From a virus, in IMG/VR virus record IMGVR_UViG_3300047476_000884, positions 1-30,544 of that record: a stretch of DNA of 30,544 nt. One strand, written 5' to 3'. The translations under genes were made by a program, and so were the position numbers. Below, piece after piece: positions 22,734-28,999 of this stretch. The notes under the pieces were generated by a model that was not told where the DNA came from, did not search any database, and saw only the letters and a program-made list of their open reading frames with translations. Position 1 is the first letter of the stretch, and every line of letters starts with the position of its first letter.

Positions 22734-22843
22734 AGACATTTAGAGCATCGCCGCGTAACATTGAAAAATTAAAGAAGTACCTGCATGGAAATGACAATAA
22801 ACCAACTAGCAAAGCAGCTCGAAATAATAGCAGTCGAGCATAA
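22676..22843 (+). CDS. Possible small overlapping basic protein, 55 aa
   Basis: An open frame runs through the 3' end of the connector gene, the 51-base gap and the start of the next gene, overlapping both. The product is very basic and polar (MQGRERKAREDELPHELALK and following). It would fill the gap, but it has no recognised family and its length is within what chance allows. Listed as possible only. Confidence 0.3.
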   Translation: MQGRERKAREDELPHELALKTFRASPRNIEKLKKYLHGNDNKPTSKAARNNSSRA

Positions 22844-23441
22844 GCAAATTAACGGCTTTTTTTTTGGTGAGTTTTTCCAAGCATTTGCGCAAGACACCCC
22901 GGCAAGCTACCCGCTTATGGTTGTTACTTTACTTCCGGGCAGCATTTCAGAAAAAAGCGTCAACGTTTCGGCGGCAATCACCATTTGCGACAAATACATA
23001 ACCGATGACAATCGAAGCGTGCGCGAAACACACAGCGACTGCCTCCAAATCCTGCGCGACATCGACATCACATTGCGCCAAGAACGTTTCGAGGATTTAA
23101 CAATCACAACCTCGCCAGCAACTGAGCCATTTGTTGAGCGCCAAGCCGACATTATCGCAGGATGGACAATGAACCTTACGCTTAACATCTTTGACCTGCA
23201 AGATTGGTGCGCAATTCCTTACTATAATTATGATTTTGAAAATGGCGGCGGCTCACACGTTGACCCTTGCCCACCTGCTTTGGTTGTAAATAGCGACGAA
23301 ACTTATAGCGAGCAGGTTTTACCCGGTCAAACACTTATCTTGCCTGACACGGAAATAAGCGTAAGCGTTGACGGCGGCACACCCGTAACACAACAAGTAA
23401 GCACATTAAGTAACGCGACAATAAATATTGTATGGCAATAG
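22785..23441 (+). CDS. Tail terminator/completion-like protein
   Basis: 218 residues. The first 130 contain NQLAKQLEIIAVEHKQINGF and a FGEFFQAFAQDTPASYPLMV segment with a following beta-rich body, as seen in tail-completion proteins after the connector. Residues about 165-218 form a separate beta module (QVLPGQTLILPDTEISVSVD) rich in Thr and Val, like small domains appended to virion proteins. It overlaps the fibre gene by ten bases. Role inferred from position and shape. Confidence 0.5.
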   Translation: MEMTINQLAKQLEIIAVEHKQINGFFFGEFFQAFAQDTPASYPLMVVTLLPGSISEKSVNVSAAITICDKYITDDNRSVRETHSDCLQILRDIDITLRQERFEDLTITTSPATEPFVERQADIIAGWTMNLTLNIFDLQDWCAIPYYNYDFENGGGSHVDPCPPALVVNSDETYSEQVLPGQTLILPDTEISVSVDGGTPVTQQVSTLSNATINIVWQ

Positions 23442-24499
23442 AAATAAACATAGAATCCCAAATACAACCATTCGACAACGTTGCGGAATTTCCTGCCGCG
23501 GGTGCCGAAAAGACTATTTATATTGCCAAAGACATAAACGCGGCTTACTATTGGAATGGCTCGGCTTATATTTTGATAGTTGACCCGACCGAGGTGATTT
23601 GGGGAGACATTACAGGCGACTTACTCAATCAAACTGATTTGATTGGTGCACTCGATTTAAAGGTAGATAAGGTAGCGGGCAAAGGACTAAGCGAAGAAGA
23701 CTACACCACAGCGGAAAAAAGCAAGCTCGCAGGAATTGAGGCAGGCGCTGAGGTCAATGTTAACGCCGATTGGAATGCAGTAAGTGGTGATGCTCAAATT
23801 TTAAACAAACCTGACCTAAGCACATATGCAACGGATTCAGAACTTGTAGCAGGATTGGCAACAAAAGAAAACATTATCACAGCAGGCACAACCTCGCAGT
23901 ATTTTAGAGGGGACAAGACCTTTCAAACATTAGATAAAACTGCAGTAGGCCTTGAAAATGTAGATAACACATCAGACGCAAATAAGCCTATCTCTACGGC
24001 AACACTAACGGCATTGAATGCCAAGCAAAACAATGCCATAATTCACCGCAACTTTACACAGGGCGCAAATGTCACTGGCACAACGTCAGAAGTGCAGGTG
24101 TTTCAACTGCTTATTCCTGCGAACACATTCAGCGCAACTGACAAGCTCGCGTTCTTCGCTGTGCTCAGCCGAGTAACTGCATCAACACTTGTATCACTAA
24201 GAGCTAAGATAAGCACGTCGGCAACCATGCCAAGCGGTGCAACGGGAATGATAGCGCGACTTAACCCTGCAGTTCTTAACGTTTACGCGAAGATAAGCCG
24301 CGAGATGATTATAAGCGGCGGAAACGTACGAGGAGTAAACAATAACACGCCTTTGACATTTGACACAACAACCTCAACTTCACTAATGTCATCGCAAGCA
24401 ATGGACGTAACCGTCGACAATTACTTTTATTTGTCCGTTCAGCTAACCGCTGCAACTGACGACGTGCGACTTGAAGCTGTTGAAATCAAAACAATATAG
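23432..24499 (+). CDS. Tail fibre / receptor-binding protein
   Basis: 355 residues. The centre has LSEEDYTTAEKSKLAGIEAG and TAVGLENVDNTSDANKPIST, which are well-known repeats of phage tail fibres. QYFRGDKTFQTL is another fibre-typical string. The C-terminal 140 residues are beta-rich and probably include the host-contacting part. The fibre pattern is clear; the host receptor cannot be read from the sequence. Confidence 0.8.
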   Translation: MAIEINIESQIQPFDNVAEFPAAGAEKTIYIAKDINAAYYWNGSAYILIVDPTEVIWGDITGDLLNQTDLIGALDLKVDKVAGKGLSEEDYTTAEKSKLAGIEAGAEVNVNADWNAVSGDAQILNKPDLSTYATDSELVAGLATKENIITAGTTSQYFRGDKTFQTLDKTAVGLENVDNTSDANKPISTATLTALNAKQNNAIIHRNFTQGANVTGTTSEVQVFQLLIPANTFSATDKLAFFAVLSRVTASTLVSLRAKISTSATMPSGATGMIARLNPAVLNVYAKISREMIISGGNVRGVNNNTPLTFDTTTSTSLMSSQAMDVTVDNYFYLSVQLTAATDDVRLEAVEIKTI

Positions 24500-24501
24500 C
24501 T

Positions 24502-24663
24502 ATGATTTACACGATAATTGAAGAATCCACAGGCAAGGAGCTATTCGCCAAGTTCGACAATGAAGTCGAAGCGGGCCAAGTGGCAGTCACTGAGCTGCGC
24601 ACTCAGGACATGGCGAACCCTCACTTTGATTTTGAAACACGTACTTTTTTTGATAAGCAATGA
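24502..24663 (+). CDS. Small protein, 53 aa
   Basis: A small acidic-hydrophobic protein starting MIYTIIEESTGKELFAKFD and ending RTFFDKQ, with no membrane segment. It starts two bases after the fibre stop and its TGA overlaps the next start (ATGA), so it is part of the operon. Its short compact beta-like pattern resembles small fibre-associated proteins. A longer frame across this region in another phase is a shadow. Confidence 0.6.
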   Translation: MIYTIIEESTGKELFAKFDNEVEAGQVAVTELRTQDMANPHFDFETRTFFDKQ

Positions 24664-24884
24664 CCGAGATAGTTACAATCATAAAAAAATACGGCGTTAC
24701 AGGGCTGCTTGTTGTATGGGTGTACACCTTGCAAGAAGAGGTAAAAGAAATGCGCGCCATGTTAGTTGACTGCTACGAGGTTCGGTTGCGAGCTGATAAC
24801 GCAAAAGACTCCATTTGCATTCCTGAGAAACTTATAGCCATTGCCCCCGATGAGGAAGATTATAAACGATACACTCAAGCCTAG
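24660..24884 (+). CDS. Small membrane-anchored protein in lysis cassette, 74 aa
   Basis: After MTEIVTIIKKYG comes a hydrophobic helix (VTGLLVVWVYTL), then a polar helical tail (EEVKEMRAMLVDCYEVRLRA). This anchor-plus-tail shape is common for small proteins directly upstream of phage holins. It overlaps the previous gene by four bases and the next by 35. Likely lysis-associated, but function not known. Confidence 0.6.
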   Translation: MTEIVTIIKKYGVTGLLVVWVYTLQEEVKEMRAMLVDCYEVRLRADNAKDSICIPEKLIAIAPDEEDYKRYTQA

Positions 24885-25077
24885 CGGCAAATGGTCCATA
24901 AAAAGACTTGGCGCGTTTACTTCGTTTTGGGCGGCTATTCTTTACGCTTTATTACCTTTGTATGGCAAGCAATTTGAAGTGCATGAATTTGTCTTTGTAG
25001 GCTTGCTTACTTATTCAGCAACCGCCATCGGCATGACCGTATGGAATAAATCAATTAAAAGCGATGAAACCAATTAA
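24850..25077 (+). CDS. Holin-like membrane protein, 75 aa
   Basis: Start chosen at ATG 24850 rather than the TTG nine bases upstream. The product has a basic N-terminus (RKIINDTLKPSGKWSIKR) and two hydrophobic segments, AFTSFWAAILYALLPLYG and FVFVGLLTYSATAIGMTVW, giving a two-helix topology. Bacteroidota phage holins have this KPSGKWS-type start. Holins form holes in the inner membrane that trigger lysis. It overlaps the downstream spanin-like gene by 14 bases. Confidence 0.65.
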   Translation: MRKIINDTLKPSGKWSIKRLGAFTSFWAAILYALLPLYGKQFEVHEFVFVGLLTYSATAIGMTVWNKSIKSDETN

Positions 25078-25603
25078 AACCGCTTTAGTTTACTTTGCAA
25101 TTTACGCAGCATTCGTTATGCTGTGGAGCTTCTTAATGTACGGATGCTCAGCCACTCGCTTGCATGATAAAGCGGTGCAAAAAGGCTACACACACGCCAT
25201 CCATGTGGACACCTTACGCGTGCCTGTGCTCGATACGCTTATAATTGAGGGTAAACCCTATCCGATTATCACCTACAAAGATTCCTTGATTTACCAACTG
25301 CAAACGGAGTACATCCCAAAGTGGCGCTATCGCTTCGATAACAAGCGATTTGCCGATAGTTTAGCGCACATACGTGTAATGTATGAAGATAGCCTAAGAT
25401 ATGCCCGTATAATGGCTAAAATTGACAAGGCAATTAAGAAAAGCGCCAATAAGCAGGAAACCAAAAGAACCCAAAGCGAGAATAAAAATGGTTTTGCGGA
25501 TGGCATGAAATGGCTTGCAATCTTTGCAATCATTCTTTTCGCATGGTTTATAAGCATCAAAATACACAAATACATAGCAATTAACGACATTACAAATGGT
25601 TAG
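25064..25603 (+). CDS. Unimolecular spanin (u-spanin)-like lipoprotein
   Basis: 179 residues with a hydrophobic N-terminal segment (about 7-25) ending in a lipobox-like MYGC (Cys28), so the mature protein would be an outer-membrane lipoprotein. A periplasmic helical middle follows (about 45-145), rich in Lys and Arg. A C-terminal membrane helix, KWLAIFAIILFAWFISI (about 149-165), would lie in the inner membrane. One polypeptide linking both membranes is the u-spanin topology known from phage T1 gp11. Spanins fuse the membranes as the last lysis step. Neighbours (holin-like and endolysin-like) fit. Lipobox is imperfect (Tyr at -2). Confidence 0.7.
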   Translation: MKPIKTALVYFAIYAAFVMLWSFLMYGCSATRLHDKAVQKGYTHAIHVDTLRVPVLDTLIIEGKPYPIITYKDSLIYQLQTEYIPKWRYRFDNKRFADSLAHIRVMYEDSLRYARIMAKIDKAIKKSANKQETKRTQSENKNGFADGMKWLAIFAIILFAWFISIKIHKYIAINDITNG

Positions 25604-26174
25604 AAACTACACAACAGCGCAGCTCTTAGAGAAAGTGCGCGAAATCGAAGGCTTTAAAGTAATTCCACAGGAATACTGGTTACTTGGGGTCCGCTCAAAT
25701 GAAGACACCGCAAACCGATTTGACGACAAATTCTATTTGTTTTTAGGTGAGCAGTTCGTTTTGGTAACATCAGGCACAACCAACCCGGGCACACCTGTAC
25801 TCAAAAACCATGAAAAATTCAACAAAGCAGGAGCCGCCGTGCTCAATGCCGACAAGTGGTATTATAATGTGTGGCACTATGGAAAACACCAAGGCAAGGT
25901 CGAGGCTTTACTCCAGCTCGGCGCTGAAGTCGAGGTTTACCGAGATGCAGACAAAGACGATAATAGCGAGGAGCAAGGCACCCTTCAAAAAGGTTATTTT
26001 GGGATCAATTTCCATCCGAACACTTACAACTTAAGCAAAGCAAGCGGAACAGCCATCAATGGATGGAGCGCTGGATGCCAAGTAGTCAACGACGTAAACA
26101 CATATAAGCGCATTATAACCATGTGTAAGCCACAAAAAAAGGTGAGCTATTGTTTAATCAATGAATTTGAGTAA
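25596..26174 (+). CDS. Predicted endolysin with L,D-transpeptidase-like motif
   Basis: 192 residues. The end contains GYFGINFHPNTY and GWSAGCQVVND, with a His followed by S-x-G-C, like the catalytic His and SxGC of the YkuD L,D-transpeptidase fold. Similar proteins sit at the end of lysis cassettes of Bacteroidota phages, where they are predicted to cut peptidoglycan. No signal peptide is visible, so it would need the holin for export. It overlaps the spanin by eight bases. Activity (hydrolase or transpeptidase-like) is inferred. Confidence 0.65.
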   Translation: MVRNYTTAQLLEKVREIEGFKVIPQEYWLLGVRSNEDTANRFDDKFYLFLGEQFVLVTSGTTNPGTPVLKNHEKFNKAGAAVLNADKWYYNVWHYGKHQGKVEALLQLGAEVEVYRDADKDDNSEEQGTLQKGYFGINFHPNTYNLSKASGTAINGWSAGCQVVNDVNTYKRIITMCKPQKKVSYCLINEFE

Positions 26175-26193
26175 ATTTAACCTGTTGTTGTAT

Positions 26194-26234
26194 ATGAGCG
26201 CGCATGGTAGGTGAAAGCATCAGGCGCGCTTCAT
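26194..26234 (+). other. Structured 3' region hairpin
   Basis: ATGA-GCGCGC (26194-26203) pairs with GCGCGC-T-TCAT (26224-26234) with one bulged T, a 10-bp stem with a 20-base loop. No T-run follows it, so it is not itself a terminator. It lies between the endolysin stop and the terminator at 26258 and might protect the lysis mRNA or be part of a small RNA. Confidence 0.5.
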
Positions 26235-26257
26235 TGCATAGCATTGGTTTTAGCAGG

Positions 26258-26286
26258 AAAGGCACCCAAACGAGGGTGCCTTTTTT
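26258..26286 (+). terminator. Strong intrinsic terminator after the lysis genes
   Basis: GGCACCC (26261-26267) pairs with GGGTGCC (26274-26280) around AAACGA, with flanking A/T pairs and six T residues. It ends the long late transcript before a new promoter. Confidence 0.95.
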
Positions 26287-26348
26287 GCGTTCATACAAGT
26301 CAAATAAACCACACGACAAAAAATATTTTCACTTTTTTTAAATAAATA

Positions 26349-26379
26349 TTTGCAACTATAAATATTTATAGTACATTTG
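26349..26379 (+). promoter_or_regulatory. Consensus promoter with palindromic operator in the spacer, copy 3
   Basis: TTTG (26349-26352), 19 bases, then TACATTTG (26372-26379) is an exact Bacteroidota promoter. The spacer holds TATAAATATTTATA (26357-26370), a perfect 14-bp palindrome. A protein bound there would block RNA polymerase. RNA start is expected near 26385, before the ATG at 26419. The 244 bases between 26175 and 26418 carry only this promoter, the terminator and the hairpin. Confidence 0.85.
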
Positions 26380-26418
26380 TGAGGTCAAAGAGACACAACA
26401 ACGCTAAAAACCAACAAG

Positions 26419-26628
26419 ATGACAACAACAACATTAACAAAATCAATTGAAGAAAAAGCTATCGACTTAATCATTTCGGGAGTTGACGCAATCGAAGCTG
26501 TAGAGCAAGCAATTATTGAAGAGCAAAAATTGATTTCTGAAATGATTGAGCAAAGAACTGAAAGAAGTCAAAAGGCAAAAGCTCAAATTTGTAAAAATAC
26601 TTACCACCTTATTAATCTATTTTCGTAA
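26419..26628 (+). CDS. Small acidic helical protein, 69 aa
   Basis: A Thr-rich start (MTTTTLTKS) is followed by a long amphipathic helix (about 10-55) rich in Glu and Ile. First gene of the operon driven by the operator-containing promoter. The length and helical shape resemble small phage regulators or inhibitors but no family is recognised. Its TAA overlaps the next ATG by one base. Confidence 0.65.
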   Translation: MTTTTLTKSIEEKAIDLIISGVDAIEAVEQAIIEEQKLISEMIEQRTERSQKAKAQICKNTYHLINLFS

Positions 26629-27011
26629 TGGGATGGTTTACTCACTATTGGAAATGCAAAGAGTGTAATTACGAAACCATTTACACTAGCAGGCAGCCGC
26701 ACCCAAGTTTAAAACATAAATGTAAAACCAAAAACATGATTAACGCCAACACCATGTGGAACGAGCTCAAAGAGCTTTCAATCTACACGCAGGAAAGAAT
26801 GGAGCAACTGCCATCAATAGACCGCGTAAAGCCGCTAATTGATTCGGCCAGCTACTTAATTCGCCAAGTCGAAATCTGCGACAATGAGCTAAGTAAAATC
26901 AACGCTTTGCCTTTGCTGTTTCGCGAGCGCATGAAAGACGAGGTTCGCGATTGGCAGCGACAAAAAACGCAGTATCTTAGAAGTTTAAACCAAGTAATAA
27001 ACGAACTATGA
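26628..27011 (+). CDS. Zinc-ribbon-like protein with helical C-terminus, 127 aa
   Basis: The first 35 residues carry YWKCKECNYET and LKHKCKT: two cysteines as CxxC and a later His/Cys, as in a short zinc-binding knuckle. The remainder (MINANTMWNELKELSIYTQE onward) is a helical domain that could also start at an internal ATG (26736), so the zinc part might be an added module. Next to small membrane proteins in an operon of otherwise unrecognised genes. Function unknown. Confidence 0.6.
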   Translation: MGWFTHYWKCKECNYETIYTSRQPHPSLKHKCKTKNMINANTMWNELKELSIYTQERMEQLPSIDRVKPLIDSASYLIRQVEICDNELSKINALPLLFRERMKDEVRDWQRQKTQYLRSLNQVINEL

Positions 27012-27109
27012 GCAAACAAGACGATAAAGAAATGCTTGCCGCATGGAGTGCAGGCGCATTAATAATCATGGTAATAATCACTCTAATCTATTCAATATGT
27101 CAAAAATAA
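27008..27109 (+). CDS. Very small membrane protein, 33 aa
   Basis: A 33-residue frame: MSKQDDKEMLAAWSAG followed by ALIIMVIITLIYSIC and QK. It overlaps the previous stop (ATGA) and ends inside the next gene. A short polar start plus a single hydrophobic helix is typical of phage-coded membrane peptides. Confidence 0.55.
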   Translation: MSKQDDKEMLAAWSAGALIIMVIITLIYSICQK

Positions 27110-27315
27110 CAACAACCCAAGAAACCATCGCAGGAGGCCTAATCATGGCGCTAGGGCTTGCATTCCTTGTTTACCTACAATCAACCAACACACCGCCTGT
27201 AATTGATGCGAGCGCAATTGATTATCAGGTTTACCACAAGAAAAGCTACCAGCTAGGCAAGTCATTTGACAAGTACATGGAGCACGTTTATAATGATAAA
27301 TTCGGGAAGCAATGA
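27097..27315 (+). CDS. Small membrane protein, 72 aa
   Basis: Start chosen at ATG 27097, since the longer frame from 27043 runs through the preceding small gene. A hydrophobic helix (GGLIMALGLAFLVYL, about 13-27) is followed by a polar, tyrosine-rich tail. Single-pass anchor topology. It overlaps the 33-residue gene by 13 bases and the next gene by four. No family recognised. Confidence 0.6.
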   Translation: MSKITTTQETIAGGLIMALGLAFLVYLQSTNTPPVIDASAIDYQVYHKKSYQLGKSFDKYMEHVYNDKFGKQ

Positions 27316-27686
27316 AAGCAAGAGAATTGAGAATAGGGAACTATTTTAAACATAGTTTATTCCAAGGTGATTTAGAAATACAAGCAATCAACAAGAGTGG
27401 CCTTTGTTCTGCTAAAGGAGTGTCTGGAGGCTTTGAAATTGAACACATAAAACCAATCCCTCTAACCGAAGCATGGCTGTTGAAGTTTGGGTTTAGCTGT
27501 GAGGCAAAAATTGGTGGTGATGGGATAGAATTTAGGGTTTATCATTTTGATGTACTCACATTCAACACAAATCACGGGTGGTGGTATAAATGTCAACCCA
27601 TGAATGACACCCCGTTAGAATACGTACACCAATTACAAAACTTCTATTTTGCGCTAACCGGTAAAGAACTAACACTAAAGCCATGA
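27312..27686 (+). CDS. Widespread Bacteroidota phage/mobile-element protein, 124 aa
   Basis: The start MKARELRIGNYFKHSLFQGD and the KPIPLTEAWLLKFGF motif (about 48-62) plus a YVHQLQNFYFALTGKELTL ending are characteristic of a family repeatedly met in Bacteroidota phages, plasmids and conjugative elements. Its activity is unknown. It is the best host-phylum marker in this small-gene block. It overlaps both neighbours by four bases. Confidence 0.85.
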   Translation: MKARELRIGNYFKHSLFQGDLEIQAINKSGLCSAKGVSGGFEIEHIKPIPLTEAWLLKFGFSCEAKIGGDGIEFRVYHFDVLTFNTNHGWWYKCQPMNDTPLEYVHQLQNFYFALTGKELTLKP

Positions 27687-27856
27687 AAAATAGAATCCCT
27701 CGCAAGCTAAAAAAGAAATTCAAAAAGCAATGGCAAAATTATTACAGATTTACCGTGTACATTAGAAAACGCTCTATTGAGCACAAAGTGTGGCCTGTAA
27801 GCAATGGTAAAAAAGTTTGGGGCTGCGAAACTTATTTTAAATTCAGGAACAAATGA
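27683..27856 (+). CDS. Small basic protein, 57 aa
   Basis: Start MKNRIPRKLKKKFKKQWQNY is strongly basic, followed by a beta-like stretch (RFTVYIRKRS) and KKVWGCETYFKFRNK. It would bind nucleic acid or membranes. ATGA overlaps on both sides (27683 and 27853) argue that it is translated. No family recognised. Confidence 0.6.
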   Translation: MKNRIPRKLKKKFKKQWQNYYRFTVYIRKRSIEHKVWPVSNGKKVWGCETYFKFRNK

Positions 27857-27942
27857 AACCAATAGAACGCCACCGCCTTACATTTTGGGGCAGCATCCTG
27901 CTACTTGCAACACTACTCATCATAAAACTCGCATCATGTTAG
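27853..27942 (+). CDS. Very small membrane peptide, 29 aa
   Basis: MKPIERHRLTFWGS followed by a single hydrophobic helix ILLLATLLIIKLASC. It overlaps the previous stop by four bases and the next start by seven. The final Cys at the membrane edge is notable. The tight overlaps on both sides favour a real gene over chance. Confidence 0.5.
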   Translation: MKPIERHRLTFWGSILLLATLLIIKLASC

Positions 27943-28229
27943 AGCACATCGTTAGAAAACGCGCCGAGCGCCTCGAACCTTACCGCATTGTTGATGCGCA
28001 ATTTACTTACGGGCCCAAATGGTTCAAAGCGGATAACTACGAACTGCACGGCTATTTAGCAGGTGAACGCGTCGACATGATTGAAGGGCTTACGCTGGAG
28101 CATTTCGATGAGCTGCATTACATAAGTCGCAGCCGTAACGCAAAGAATGATCGTGAGTTTGTTCACGTAGTCGGCACGCGTTACAAAGACAAAAAACAAA
28201 CAGTACTTATTTTAAAAGTGAAGTTATGA
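27936..28229 (+). CDS. Hypothetical protein, 97 aa
   Basis: Start at ATG 27936, chosen because upstream sequence is already used by the small genes in other frames. The product is charged (LEHIVRKRAERLEPYRIVDA) with a central GPKWFKADNYELHGYLAG segment and a beta-like end (VHVVGTRYKDKKQTVLILKV). No membrane segment. Not recognised. Confidence 0.65.
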   Translation: MLEHIVRKRAERLEPYRIVDAQFTYGPKWFKADNYELHGYLAGERVDMIEGLTLEHFDELHYISRSRNAKNDREFVHVVGTRYKDKKQTVLILKVKL

Positions 28230-28444
28230 GCGCAGAAAAAGAAGCAAAAAAATTATTTGGAAAGTATTACATTATTTGCCAAGAATACACCGAAGAGATA
28301 CAATGCAGTATACAGGCTAAGCATTGCGCGCTTATTGCAATTGACCAAAAACTAGAAACGCTAAATAGAATCAAATTTGTCGTGGATTGCATATCCTTAA
28401 GAAATCATTATTTACAAGTTAAAAAAGAAATTGAAAAGCTATGA
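28226..28444 (+). CDS. Small helical protein, 72 aa
   Basis: A helical, charged protein (MSAEKEAKKLFGKYYIICQE start, KEIEKL end) with five cysteines for its size. ATGA overlaps join it to both neighbours. It could dimerise through its helices. No family recognised. Confidence 0.6.
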   Translation: MSAEKEAKKLFGKYYIICQEYTEEIQCSIQAKHCALIAIDQKLETLNRIKFVVDCISLRNHYLQVKKEIEKL

Positions 28445-28623
28445 AACCAGAAAAAGCAAGAAAATATTTAGAAGAATATTTGAAGAATAACAAATGTAAA
28501 TTACCAGTTACCGACGAAATAGTAATGAGATTAAATACCCCATTTGTTATTTCTGATATAACATTTTTAGGTTTGATTTGCATCGCATATGATTTACGAC
28601 CAACACCAAAAGATGAATTATGA
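28441..28623 (+). CDS. Small protein, 60 aa
   Basis: A basic helical N-terminus (PEKARKYLEEYLKNNKCK) is followed by a hydrophobic stretch (VISDITFLGLICIAYDL), which might be a weak membrane helix. The gene is more AT-rich than its neighbours. Coupled by ATGA overlaps on both sides. Function unknown. Confidence 0.55.
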   Translation: MKPEKARKYLEEYLKNNKCKLPVTDEIVMRLNTPFVISDITFLGLICIAYDLRPTPKDEL

Positions 28624-28880
28624 GCCGCAAACAACCCCCAAAAATCCGCCGCGCCTACATTACACTAGAGTTCTATAATACACCTAGCCTCGACAGGGCG
28701 CTGTCTAAGCTACGTTCGGAGTTACTCGAAGGTGTAGAGGCCAACCGAAAGATAATCATTCATGACACCAAGGGTTTAGAATTTGAGTTTAAGCAGATTT
28801 TTGCAAACCCAGCCGAGCGTGAAAACCTAATCGCTTTAATCGACGGCAGAAAATGTGAGCTTGTTAGGAGTGTGATTTAG
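28620..28880 (+). CDS. Small alpha/beta-like protein, 86 aa
   Basis: Pattern: basic start (SRKQPPKIRRAYITLEFYN), helix (SLDRALSKLRSELLEG), strand-turn (NRKIIIHDTKGLEFEFKQI) and helix. This resembles a small alpha/beta fold, perhaps an RRM-like shape, though nothing specific is recognised. It is the last gene of the operator-controlled operon and ends eight bases before a new promoter box. Confidence 0.6.
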   Translation: MSRKQPPKIRRAYITLEFYNTPSLDRALSKLRSELLEGVEANRKIIIHDTKGLEFEFKQIFANPAERENLIALIDGRKCELVRSVI

Positions 28881-28888
28881 ATTATTTG

Positions 28889-28896
28889 TATATTTG
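28889..28896 (+). promoter_or_regulatory. Promoter -7 box TATATTTG before the structured RNA
   Basis: A full match to TAnnTTTG. RNA would begin about 28902, at the start of the first hairpin of the structured RNA. No -33 TTTG is seen at 19-21 bases. Confidence 0.55.
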
Positions 28897-28900
28897 TACC

Positions 28901-28983
28901 TGAGCAGGCAGGCTCATGGAAAACATTATTTAAGCTCTTTTGGTTAGTAACGCTGCCTCGCGAACGCCAAAGGGGCTTTTTTT
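28901..28983 (+). ncRNA. Structured short RNA or attenuating leader, about 82 nt
   Basis: Hairpin 1: TGAGC/GCTCA (28901-28905, 28912-28916) with loop AGGCAG. Hairpin 2: 28932-28943 with 28967-28978, a 12-bp stem including two G-U pairs, followed by seven T residues (28977-28983). The loop of hairpin 2 contains CTGCCT (28953-28958), the exact complement of AGGCAG, so the two loops could pair. The transcript would start at hairpin 1 and end at the T-run, 16 bases before the next ATG. Could be a small RNA or a transcription-attenuation leader for the replication genes. Confidence 0.6.
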
Positions 28984-28999
28984 ATTTTAAGGCAGTAAA

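Noticed and set aside
24518-24769. 83-aa + strand frame near the lysis genes
   Set aside because: It overlaps the 53-aa gene at 24502 and the membrane protein at 24660 in another phase. Those two give better start-stop coupling and a membrane helix.
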